13,111 nt of DNA from JANMCE01 sp031360915 (lineage in GTDB: Bacteria; Actinomycetota; Acidimicrobiia; Acidimicrobiales; Ilumatobacteraceae), in contig JANMCE010000415.1 of assembly GCA_031360915.1 (NCBI GenBank), forward strand, positions 1-13,111, in the 5' to 3' direction. Shown here piece by piece: positions 1 to 6,608 of this stretch. Position numbers and translations under genes: made by a program. The notes under the pieces are model-generated. The model was not told the DNA's origin, did no database searches, and worked only from the letters and a program-made list of their open reading frames with translations. Numbering within the stretch: the stretch's first letter is position 1; each line of letters opens with the position of its first letter.

Positions 1-93
1 GGCAGGGTGATCGCCAGCGGCCCTCCGGCAGCGATTCGCACCGACCAGAGGGTAATCGAGGCCTACCTCGGCACATCAGCGGGGGTTCACTGA
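1..93 (+). CDS. livG: C-terminal end of LivG-type branched-chain amino acid ABC transporter ATPase (5' partial)
   Basis: The open frame entering from the left edge gives the last 30 residues of a protein, starting GRVIASGPPAAIR and ending in TSAGVH before TGA. The pattern 'G.VIA.G.PA.IR.D..VIEAYLG' is the usual C-terminus of LivG-family ATPases, which pair with LivF to power import of branched-chain amino acids or, in catabolic clusters, of other small acids and amides. Only the tail is present, so no Walker motif can be checked. The next gene, livF, starts one base after this stop, the classic livG-livF order, which supports the call. Permease and binding-protein genes are presumably upstream, outside the window. 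Confidence 0.8.
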   Translation, partial: GRVIASGPPAAIRTDQRVIEAYLGTSAGVH

Positions 94-94
94 G

Positions 95-811
95 ATGACT
101 GCAGTTCTAGAGTGCAAATCGCTCATAGGCGGCTACGGCAAGATTGTCGCCTTCCGGGAGCTGAACATTGAGGTCGAAGCCGGGAAGGTTCTCGCAGTAC
201 TCGGCCCCAACGGCGCTGGTAAGACCACGCTCTTGATGACCATCGCCGGCCTGCTGCCGCGCCTAGGCGGCCAGGTGCTGCTGAACGGGTCGCCCCTGGC
301 AAACGGCAAACCCGCAGCCACGAATCTTGCTGGCGTGGTACTTGTGCCCGACAACCGAGCGCTCTTCACAACGCTCACCGTGCAGGAAAACATCGAGATT
401 GCCCGCCTCAAAGGCGAGAAGAACTCGGTCAGCGAGATGCTCGACCTGTTTCCGGCCCTCAAGAAGCGGTTCAAACTGAAGGCTGGCGCGCTATCGGGTG
501 GCGAGCAGCAAATGCTCGCGATGGCCCGAGGGCTCGTGCAGCGGCCGAAGGTCTTCTTGATCGATGAGATGAGCATGGGCCTCGCCCCGATCATCGTCGA
601 GTCCCTCCTGCCGATCGTGCGTCACGTCGCTGATGAGACGGGCGCCGCGGTCATTCTGGTCGAGCAACATGTGCGGCTGGCGCTGGAGGTAGCAGATGAA
701 GCCATGGTCCTCGTGCACGGCAACGTCAGCCTGCGCGGTCCCGCTGATGAGTTCCGGGACGATCCCAGTCGCCTCGAAGCCGCCTACCTCGGTGCCCACG
801 CCGACGCATAG
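95..811 (+). CDS. livF: LivF-type ABC transporter ATP-binding protein
   Basis: This 238-residue cytoplasmic ATPase has the normal LivF length. It shows a Walker A motif GPNGAGKTT (residues 37-45), ABC signature LSGGE (133-137), Walker B VFLIDE (153-158), and the H-loop histidine H192 in VEQHV. The segment after Walker B reads MSMGLAP where most LivF proteins have PSLGLAP; the Walker B glutamate E158 is retained. LivF and LivG form the nucleotide-binding dimer of HAAT-type importers for branched-chain amino acids, and homologues in catabolic regions carry amides, urea or aromatic and cyclic acids. The ATG follows the livG stop by one base, so the two are co-translated. The catabolic genes downstream suggest it may import a pathway substrate, but the substrate cannot be inferred from an ATPase. 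Confidence 0.92.
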   Translation: MTAVLECKSLIGGYGKIVAFRELNIEVEAGKVLAVLGPNGAGKTTLLMTIAGLLPRLGGQVLLNGSPLANGKPAATNLAGVVLVPDNRALFTTLTVQENIEIARLKGEKNSVSEMLDLFPALKKRFKLKAGALSGGEQQMLAMARGLVQRPKVFLIDEMSMGLAPIIVESLLPIVRHVADETGAAVILVEQHVRLALEVADEAMVLVHGNVSLRGPADEFRDDPSRLEAAYLGAHADA

Positions 812-814
812 CCG

Positions 815-828
815 ATGACCCCGGTCAT
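815..828. promoter_or_regulatory. Inverted repeat ATGACC-CC-GGTCAT before the first ACAD gene, candidate operator
   Basis: A perfect 6-bp inverted repeat with a 2-bp centre lies in the 53-bp gap between livF and the first ACAD gene, 36 bp ahead of its ATG. It has no T-tract, so it is not a good intrinsic terminator. A 14-bp dyad of this size fits a dimeric regulator such as a TetR or GntR protein. Its TGAC/GTCA half-sites recall the dyad at 3781-3794, although the spacing differs (4 versus 6 bp). Regulatory function is inferred. Confidence 0.35.
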
Positions 829-864
829 ACTCGTAGGTTCCCGACAGTCGAAAGAGGGGTTCGC

Positions 865-2016
865 ATGGAGCTTGGTTGGACGGATGGGGAAGCCGCCTTT
901 CGAGCGGCACTGCGGGCGAGTGTGTCCACGCACCTGCGCCCGGGCTGGACACTGGATGACCGCGACATGCCCGAGCAGGCCGACATCGACGCGGTCAAGG
1001 CGTTCTGCGCCGCCTTGGGCGACGACGGGTTCCTGACGCCTCACTGGCCTGCTGCCTACGGCGGCCGCGATGCTTCTCCGTGGGAACAGCTGATCATCAG
1101 CGAAGAAACATGGTCGGTTGGTGAGCCCCGCGGTGGCCAATACATGAACACCAACTGGATAGGGCCGGCACTCATGCGTTACGGCACCGATGAGCAACGA
1201 GCCCTGCATCTGCCGCTCATTTCCGCCGGTCAGGTCAACTGGTGCCAAGGATTCTCCGAGCCCGACGCCGGGTCGGATCTGGCCGCACTACGCACCCGGG
1301 CGATTCGTGACGGCGACTCCTACGTCGTGAACGGCACCAAGGTGTGGACGTCGTACGCCCACGCAGCCGAATACTGCTTCCTGCTGGTACGCACCGATCT
1401 CGACTCCCCCAAGCGCGAGGGCATCACCATTTTGCTGGTGCCGATGTCGTCGCCCGGAGTTGAGGTGCGCGAGATTCCGAACCCTTACGCCACCCACCTC
1501 ATTCATGAAATGCACTTCACCGACGTGCTCGTACCCGTCACCTGCCGGCTCGGTGACGAGAACCGCGGGTGGGACATCGTGCGCAACTCGCTCGCCAATG
1601 AGCGGGTTGGTATCGCCCGCCATCAACACACAGAATACGTCATCGACCAGACCGTCCGCGACGCTGAAACTTTGGGGATCGACGTCACCGACCCGGGTGT
1701 CGAGGAGACACTCGGCATCGCCTACGCCTGGGCCGAAGCATCGCGAGCCTTGAACTATGTCGCCGTGTCCGAGCGCATCACCGACCCCAACGGCTCGCGC
1801 CCGGCAGCCTCAGTGTCGCGTGCGATTACCGGGCCGATGGAACGCATGGCCGGATGGGCCTGCCACGAGGTGCTCGGCGACCAGGCGCTGGCCGGCGGCA
1901 CCGAAGCCGACCGCCAGGTGGTCACCGGCACCAGCAGCATGATCGCCGCTGGAGCCTACGAAGTGCAGCTCGACCTGATCGCGCGCCTCTGCCTCAACCT
2001 CCCCCGAGGCCGCTGA
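865..2016 (+). CDS. Acyl-CoA dehydrogenase, catalytic-type subunit of a probable heteromeric FadE pair
   Basis: This 383-residue protein has the ordinary ACAD length. It carries the FAD-binding segment WCQGFSEPDAGSDL (126-139) and VWTS (160-163) in the beta domain. In the LANERV motif, E246 falls where isovaleryl-CoA-type dehydrogenases carry their catalytic base. The usual second Glu position near the C-terminus (the YEGT motif of MCAD) is absent; the equivalent stretch reads VVTGTSS. Such enzymes take a proton and hydride from acyl-CoA to make enoyl-CoA with FAD as cofactor. The ATG at 865 follows a strong AAAGAGGGG ribosome site at about 850-858. A second ACAD-like gene begins one base after this stop, the arrangement of actinobacterial alpha2beta2 FadE enzymes of steroid side-chain and ring degradation. 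The substrate is unknown; the ACAD call itself is firm. Confidence 0.93.
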   Translation: MELGWTDGEAAFRAALRASVSTHLRPGWTLDDRDMPEQADIDAVKAFCAALGDDGFLTPHWPAAYGGRDASPWEQLIISEETWSVGEPRGGQYMNTNWIGPALMRYGTDEQRALHLPLISAGQVNWCQGFSEPDAGSDLAALRTRAIRDGDSYVVNGTKVWTSYAHAAEYCFLLVRTDLDSPKREGITILLVPMSSPGVEVREIPNPYATHLIHEMHFTDVLVPVTCRLGDENRGWDIVRNSLANERVGIARHQHTEYVIDQTVRDAETLGIDVTDPGVEETLGIAYAWAEASRALNYVAVSERITDPNGSRPAASVSRAITGPMERMAGWACHEVLGDQALAGGTEADRQVVTGTSSMIAAGAYEVQLDLIARLCLNLPRGR

Positions 2017-2017
2017 C

Positions 2018-2926
2018 ATGGATCTCGAACTGAACAGCGAACAACAGATGCTCGATGACGCGGTCACCGCACTTTTTCGAGATCATGCCGGCCAGCGTCG
2101 TACCGCTGAACTGGGCAACGAGATCGACACCGCGCTCATCACCCGATTGACTGACGGCGGATTCCTTGATGTCGGCTACGACGCCGGGCCCATGGAGGCA
2201 ATCATCGTCGCCGAACGAGCAGCCCAGTTCGTGGCGTGTGCACCTCTCGTCGCACGAGTTCTCGTCGCTCCGTTGGCGGGCGTCCGCGACCTGCCCAACA
2301 CGGTTGGGCTCGTGGCGTCGCCGACCTCGCTCGTTCGCTATGCGGGCTTGTGCGATGCCTATCTTGTGCTCGACGGCGACCTGGCTCGCCTGGCCAGCAG
2401 CGACGATGTCTCGGTCGAGCCGGTGCGATCACGGTCCGGGTATCCAATGGGACGGGTGCACGTCGGCCGGTCCGAGTCGCTTGGGGTCGGCAGCGGCGAC
2501 GCACTGCGACGGGCATGGCAAGTGGGCATCGCGGCCGAGGTCGGCGCATTGGCCGAGGCCGCAATCACGTTCACCGCCCAGCACGTCAGTGATCGTCACC
2601 AGTTCGGCCGACCAATCGGGTCGTTCCAAGCGGTACAACATCGTCTGGCCAAGTCGTACGCCAATTCCCAGGCCACCAAGTGGATGGCCCGCAGAGGAGC
2701 CTGGTACCACCACGACACTTTCCTGACCGCCACCGCCGCCACCTTCGCTGCCATGACCGCACGCGACGCCTACGACGACTGCCATCAGGTCAGCGGCGCC
2801 ATCGGCATTACCTCCGAGTTCGGCCTCACCGCATGGACGATGCGGCTGATGGCCCTGCACACCGAACTCGGCGGCAGACGAGTTCACGCCCGACAAGCCG
2901 CGCAATCCCGCCGAGCGGCTGGTTAA
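2018..2926 (+). CDS. Short acyl-CoA dehydrogenase-like protein, probable non-catalytic subunit of the FadE pair
   Basis: At 302 residues this protein is about 80 shorter than a standard ACAD. The N-terminal helical part is recognisable (LNSEQQMLDDAV, residues 5-16). The middle beta domain is reduced, with no WCQ..SEPDAGSD motif. The C-terminal helical domain keeps RHQFGRPIGSFQAVQHRLA (193-211), an FAD/dimer-contact signature, and HQVSGAIGITSEFGL (256-270). No glutamate sits at the LANERV-type catalytic position; the matching helix reads RRAWQVG (164-170). These traits match the partner subunits of heterotetrameric FadE enzymes, where only one subunit supplies the catalytic base. The 1-bp gap after the preceding ACAD supports coupled translation and complex formation. 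Its TAA overlaps the stop of the convergent SDR. Being an ACAD-fold protein is firm; the partner role is inference. Confidence 0.87.
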   Translation: MDLELNSEQQMLDDAVTALFRDHAGQRRTAELGNEIDTALITRLTDGGFLDVGYDAGPMEAIIVAERAAQFVACAPLVARVLVAPLAGVRDLPNTVGLVASPTSLVRYAGLCDAYLVLDGDLARLASSDDVSVEPVRSRSGYPMGRVHVGRSESLGVGSGDALRRAWQVGIAAEVGALAEAAITFTAQHVSDRHQFGRPIGSFQAVQHRLAKSYANSQATKWMARRGAWYHHDTFLTATAATFAAMTARDAYDDCHQVSGAIGITSEFGLTAWTMRLMALHTELGGRRVHARQAAQSRRAAG

Positions 2927-3759
2927 CGTTCGGCAGCGAGTTGGTCAGCGGCAAGTTGTTCGGTGATGCGGTGCATGTAGGTGTTGTAGCCGACGGTGAT
3001 GCGGCTGCCGCCGGTGACCTGGATGGTCTCGCCGGTAACCCATCCGGCTTCGTCTGAGGCCAGATAGACACAGGCGGCGCCGATGTCGTCCACGGTACCA
3101 AGCCGTCGCAGTGGCACCGATTCGATCTGGCGGGCGACTCGGCTCGGTCGGCTCATGCTGCCGCCCGGGGCCAGGCTGTCCTCGGTCGGCACCAGGCCCG
3201 GAGCCACGGCGTTCACCCGTATGCCGTGGTGGCCCCACTCGACGGCCATGGTTGCCGTGAGGCTCTCGACACCGGCTTTGGCCGCACCGTATTGGCCGGT
3301 CATCGGGCAGGGCTGCGACCCGCTGCGCGACGAGATGTTGATGATCGATCCACCTTGGCCGATCATGGTGCGCGCCGCGGCCTGGGCGGCGAAGAACGTC
3401 CACTTCAAATTGAGGTCAACCACCGCATCCCAGGCTGCCTCGGTCAGATCCATCAACGGCCCGACATCAGCCGCGTTGGCGCTGCCGGCGTTATTCACCC
3501 AGCAGTCGATAGCGCCGAACTCCCCCACCGCCGCCTGTACCAGCGCGTCGAGCGAGGCGGCGTTCGTGATATCCACGACGACGGCGCGGGCCGACCCGCC
3601 GGCAGCACGCAGCTCGGCGACCATGTCATCGAGCGGGCCAATGCTGCGACCTGCGACGATGACCCTTGCTCCGCTGCCAGCCATAGCCCGGGCGATCCCG
3701 CGGCCGATGCCTCGGCCTCCCCCGGTGACAACTACTCCCTTGCCATATAGATCAAACAC
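2923..3759 (-). CDS. Short-chain dehydrogenase/reductase (classical SDR), probably NADP-preferring
   Basis: This 278-residue Rossmann-fold oxidoreductase has TGGGRGIG (12-19), D63, NNAG (89-92), N117, S144, and the YxxxK pair Y157/K161, so the full classical catalytic tetrad is present. R38 at the end of beta-strand 2 suggests NADP(H) over NAD. The C-terminus runs about 28 residues past the TGG (249-251) motif and ends in EQLAADQLAAER. The start is GTG at 3759, preceded on the minus strand by GGAGAG with 8 bases between; an ATG two bases upstream is out of frame. It would interconvert an alcohol and ketone, perhaps the 3-hydroxyacyl step or a ring hydroxyl. It diverges from the ACAD at 3828 and converges on the ACAD at 2018, so it is likely a single-gene transcript sharing a control region with the ACAD operon. 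Confidence 0.9.
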   Translation of the reverse strand: MFDLYGKGVVVTGGGRGIGRGIARAMAGSGARVIVAGRSIGPLDDMVAELRAAGGSARAVVVDITNAASLDALVQAAVGEFGAIDCWVNNAGSANAADVGPLMDLTEAAWDAVVDLNLKWTFFAAQAAARTMIGQGGSIINISSRSGSQPCPMTGQYGAAKAGVESLTATMAVEWGHHGIRVNAVAPGLVPTEDSLAPGGSMSRPSRVARQIESVPLRRLGTVDDIGAACVYLASDEAGWVTGETIQVTGGSRITVGYNTYMHRITEQLAADQLAAER

Positions 3760-3780
3760 ATGGGCCTCTCTCCGGTCACT

Positions 3781-3794
3781 TGACGCTTCCGTCA
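3781..3794. promoter_or_regulatory. Palindrome TGACG-CTTC-CGTCA in a divergent control region, candidate operator
   Basis: A perfect 5-4-5 inverted repeat lies near the centre of the 68-bp region (3760-3827) between the divergent SDR and ACAD genes. It is 21 bp from the SDR start and 33 bp from the ACAD start. TTGACG (3780-3785), a good -35-like hexamer for the plus strand, overlaps the left arm, although no well-spaced -10 is seen. A dyad in this place would let one dimeric repressor, for example a TetR-family lipid regulator, control both transcripts. I know no exact match to a named operator. Confidence 0.45.
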
Positions 3795-3827
3795 GGTTAG
3801 TGTGGGCTCCGACCCTGAGGAGCCGCG

Positions 3828-5015
3828 GTGCGTGATCTCGATCTGTTCCGACAAGAGGTGCGTGACTACATCGCGGCCAACGCGCCCGACCTGCCCTATC
3901 GCGTTGGCACCCGATCGCCGGAGAATTTGGCCGAATCAGAGGCGCTGCGAGCCTGGAGCCGAGACCTCTACGCAGCCGGATTCCACGGTGCCGGTTGGCC
4001 GGTCGAGTACGGCGGTCGAGCCGACCATAATGCGGCCGAGGAATTCATTGTCACCGAAGAATTCGCCCGGGCTCGGGCCGCCATTCCGATAGGAGCCGGT
4101 TCGCTCGCCGCCCACGCTCTGCTCCATTTCGGCACCAAGGCGCAGTGCGAGCATTACCTGCCCAAGATCCGCAGCTACGAGCACGTGTGGTGCCAATTGT
4201 TCAGCGAGCCCGACGCCGGTAGCGACTTGGCGTCGATGCGCACGACAGCCGAACGTGACGGTGATGTGTTCGTCGTCAACGGGCAAAAGGTCTGGAGTAC
4301 CAACGCATTCTTCAGTGATATTGGTTACTTGCTGGCCCGCACCGATTCGACGGTGGTCAAACACGCGGGCATCAGCTGTTTCGCTCTCGACATGTCGCTG
4401 CCGGGCATCACCACTCGACCGCTGAAGGAGATGACCGGCACGTCTGACTTCAACGAAGTGTTCTTCGACGACGTTCGAATACCCGCCGACGCCATGATCG
4501 GCGAGATGAACAACGGCTGGCACATCGCCACCGACAGCCTCGGTGCCGAGCGTGCTGGGGTCGGGGCGCTGGTAATCCGCCTGCGCCAGAACCTCGACGC
4601 GCTCATCGCCATGGTGCGCCGCACCCTGTCCGTCAACGGCCGCCTCGCCGATGATGCCTCGGTACGACAGAACATCGCATCTTTCACCGCGCGAGTTGAG
4701 GCCGCGACGCTGCTGTCTCGAGCGGCGATCGAGCGGCGGGCTCTGGGTGAGTTCCGGGAGATGGATGTGCCGCTCACCAAACTTGGATTCGCCGAACTGA
4801 ACTGGGATCTGGCCAACTACGGGCTGTCCATCCAGGGGATGCACGGCACGTTGGCCACCGACTCGCCCGACGCAATCGATGGCGGCGCATGGCAAGACGA
4901 ACTGCTCTACGCCAAGGCTTACACCATCTCTGGCGGCAGCAACGAGATCATGCGCAACCTCCTCGGCGAACGAGCCCTCGGACTCCCCCGCGAACCCAAA
5001 GGAACAGCCAAGTGA
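3828..5015 (+). CDS. Acyl-CoA dehydrogenase (FadE-type), homomeric-type full-length
   Basis: This 395-residue flavoenzyme has a complete ACAD layout: N-terminal helices, AGWPVEYGGR (55-64), the FAD-contacting segment WCQLFSEPDAGSDL (121-134), KVWST (154-158), the catalytic-base position E241 in LGAERAG, and the C-terminal TISGGSNEIMRNLLGERAL (366-384). It should oxidise an acyl-CoA to the 2-enoyl-CoA and pass electrons to ETF. The start is GTG at 3828, with GAGGAG (3817-3822) five bases upstream; no nearer in-frame ATG fits. It heads a tight three-gene run: the next start (GTG, 5012) overlaps its TGA by GTGA, and a third gene overlaps that one. The substrate is unknown. The C-terminal motif closely resembles that of the ACAD ending at 10911, suggesting the same subfamily. 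Confidence 0.93.
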   Translation: MRDLDLFRQEVRDYIAANAPDLPYRVGTRSPENLAESEALRAWSRDLYAAGFHGAGWPVEYGGRADHNAAEEFIVTEEFARARAAIPIGAGSLAAHALLHFGTKAQCEHYLPKIRSYEHVWCQLFSEPDAGSDLASMRTTAERDGDVFVVNGQKVWSTNAFFSDIGYLLARTDSTVVKHAGISCFALDMSLPGITTRPLKEMTGTSDFNEVFFDDVRIPADAMIGEMNNGWHIATDSLGAERAGVGALVIRLRQNLDALIAMVRRTLSVNGRLADDASVRQNIASFTARVEAATLLSRAAIERRALGEFREMDVPLTKLGFAELNWDLANYGLSIQGMHGTLATDSPDAIDGGAWQDELLYAKAYTISGGSNEIMRNLLGERALGLPREPKGTAK

Positions 5016-5818
5016 CCCACAGCGACCTGCATGTTGGGTTTGTTGGCGCCGGGCAGATGGGGCGACCGATGATTGACCGTCTCGCCGCTGCCGGTCAGCG
5101 CCTCACCGTGTTCGCACGCCGCCCCGAGACCCGAGCCGACCTAGCAGCCGCCGGCCTCACCGTGTCGGGCGATCTGATCGCGCTGTCCAGCAGCGTTGAC
5201 GTCCTCATTCTGAGCCTGTTCTCCGATGCGCAACTCCGCGACGTGCTGCTGCACGACTGCGTGCTGGCCGCGATGCGGCCCGGTTCGACGCTCATTACCC
5301 ATGTCACCGGAAGCCCCGACCTCGTGGTCGAACTTGATGCGCGGGCACCCGCTGGGGTGCGAGTGATTGACGGGCCGATGAGCGGCACGGCCGAGTCCAT
5401 CCGGAATGGCCGCTTGACGTTGCTGCTTGGTGGCGACAGTGAGGACATCGAGCGGGTTCGGCCCGTGCTGGCCGCCTACGCCGACAACATCATGCACGTG
5501 GGCGTCATCGGTGACGCGCAACGGGTAAAGCTCATCAACAACCTGCTCTTCACAGTGAACCTGCAGATGGCGCTTGAAGCGGCCCGGCTGGGCGAAGCGA
5601 TGTCGATCAGCCCGAGCACACTGTCGAAAACCCTCGCCAGCTGCAGCGGCAACAGCTTTGCGTTGGCCTTGTTCGAGCGGATGCCGCCAGAAATGATGAA
5701 GGCCAGCGCGCGTCCATTCCTCGTGAAGGACGTGGCCGTCGTTCACGATGTGGCCATGTCGATGGGCGTCGACCTCGGTTTACTCGGGCAACTCGCGGAT
5801 TGGGTCAACCATGACTGA
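5012..5818 (+). CDS. NAD(P)-dependent beta-hydroxyacid dehydrogenase (3-hydroxyisobutyrate dehydrogenase-like)
   Basis: This 268-residue protein has an N-terminal Rossmann motif GFVGAGQMG (9-17), the family segment DGPMSG (120-125), and the catalytic lysine region KLINN (K173, N177), followed by a helical C-terminal domain. These mark the 6-phosphogluconate/3-hydroxyisobutyrate dehydrogenase superfamily, which oxidises beta-hydroxy acids or reduces the matching semialdehydes or imines. R36/R37 after the second strand hint at NADP. The substrate segment reads SGT rather than the common SGG, so true 3-hydroxyisobutyrate activity is not assured; imine reductases share this fold but usually lack the lysine. 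The GTG start at 5012 overlaps the ACAD stop and has AAAGGA (4998-5003) eight bases upstream. The open frame extends upstream to 4889, but that part overlaps the ACAD. The gene ends inside the start of the next SDR (8-bp overlap). Confidence 0.87.
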   Translation: MTHSDLHVGFVGAGQMGRPMIDRLAAAGQRLTVFARRPETRADLAAAGLTVSGDLIALSSSVDVLILSLFSDAQLRDVLLHDCVLAAMRPGSTLITHVTGSPDLVVELDARAPAGVRVIDGPMSGTAESIRNGRLTLLLGGDSEDIERVRPVLAAYADNIMHVGVIGDAQRVKLINNLLFTVNLQMALEAARLGEAMSISPSTLSKTLASCSGNSFALALFERMPPEMMKASARPFLVKDVAVVHDVAMSMGVDLGLLGQLADWVNHD

Positions 5819-6578
5819 ACAACGCAGCCGTTTCGCTGGAAAGGTGGCGTTCATCACCGGCGGTGCCATCGGCTTCGGTCGCGCCTTCGCCCGAGCGCTC
5901 ACGGCCGAAGGAGCTGCTGTCGCAATCGCCGACATCGACATCGACGCTGGCGAGCGTACGGCCGCAGAGCTGCGCGCCGACGGTTTTCGAGCTGTCGCTG
6001 TTCAATGCGACGTGTCGGATGAGGTCGCCGTCGACGCAGCCGTCACTCGCACCATCGAGGAGTTTGGTGGCGTTGACGTCTTGATCAACAACGCCGGCCT
6101 CCACCTGTTGCACTACAACCAGCCGTTTGGCGTGCTGCCCCGCAGCGAACTCCGCGACCTGTTCAACGTCAACGTCATCGGCGTTGTGAACTGCACCGTC
6201 GCATGTCAGGCCTCGATGCGAACGCGAGGCGGCGGAGCAGTGCTCAACATTTCCTCCATCGCCGGCTACATGACGTCGTCGCCCTATGGCGTCTCCAAGC
6301 TCGCCGTACGCGGCCTGACCGTCGCCTTCGCCACCGAGCTGGCTCCTGATCGCATCCGAGTGAACGCCGTCGCGCCCGGGCTCATGGCTACCGAGAATGC
6401 ACTCGACGGATTGCCACAAGACATGATTGCTGACTTCGTCGAGAATCGACAGCTTGTCCATCGTCTTGGCCAGATGGCCGACATCGTCGCGACCACGCTG
6501 TTCCTGTGTTCAGACGAAGCGAGCTTCATCACTGGCGAAACGCTCAAGGTCAGCGGCGGCTACCCACTCTCGATTTAA
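5811..6578 (+). CDS. Short-chain dehydrogenase/reductase (classical SDR), probably NAD-preferring
   Basis: This 255-residue SDR shows TGGAIGFG (16-23), D41 at the end of strand 2 (favouring NAD), NNAG (93-96), N121, S149, Y159 and K163, so the catalytic set is complete. The Ser-to-Tyr spacing is 10, short of the common 13. The C-terminal TGETLKVSGGY (241-251) is typical of classical SDRs. The ATG at 5811 lies within the end of the preceding dehydrogenase gene (ATGACTGA), giving translational coupling; the ribosome site is weak, consistent with coupling. An in-frame start at 5748 lies deep inside the upstream gene and is unlikely. It probably oxidises a hydroxy intermediate made by the ACAD of the same operon and a hydratase encoded elsewhere. 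The specific substrate is unknown. Confidence 0.9.
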   Translation: MTEQRSRFAGKVAFITGGAIGFGRAFARALTAEGAAVAIADIDIDAGERTAAELRADGFRAVAVQCDVSDEVAVDAAVTRTIEEFGGVDVLINNAGLHLLHYNQPFGVLPRSELRDLFNVNVIGVVNCTVACQASMRTRGGGAVLNISSIAGYMTSSPYGVSKLAVRGLTVAFATELAPDRIRVNAVAPGLMATENALDGLPQDMIADFVENRQLVHRLGQMADIVATTLFLCSDEASFITGETLKVSGGYPLSI

Positions 6579-6582
6579 CGCG

Positions 6583-6602
6583 CTCGGCTCCTCGTAGCCG
6601 GG
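6583..6602. terminator. Weak hairpin between convergent SDR genes, possible bidirectional terminator
   Basis: The 30-bp gap between two convergent SDR genes holds CGGCT (6585-6589), a six-base loop and AGCCG (6596-6600). One G-U and one more G-C pair can extend the stem to 7 bp. There is no T-run on either side, so it would be at best a weak or Rho-assisted terminator. The position is suggestive; the structure alone is modest. Confidence 0.3.
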
Positions 6603-6608
6603 AAGGTC

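Noticed and set aside
815..1036. Small plus-strand open frame overlapping the first ACAD
   Set aside because: Its start lies in the candidate operator, it lacks a ribosome site, and it becomes an Arg-rich out-of-frame reading of the ACAD.
3083..3835. 250-codon plus-strand open frame antisense to the SDR
   Set aside because: It mirrors the SDR codons, is rich in Ala/Pro/Ser/Arg with no domain, and has no ribosome site.
3936..4895. 319-codon minus-strand open frame inside the ACAD
   Set aside because: It is the complement of a strongly recognisable ACAD coding region and has no motif of its own.
4889..5011. Upstream extension of the beta-hydroxyacid dehydrogenase
   Set aside because: It lies wholly within the ACAD C-terminal coding region and reads as low-complexity Arg/Pro/Gln-rich shadow sequence; the Rossmann fold begins right after GTG 5012.
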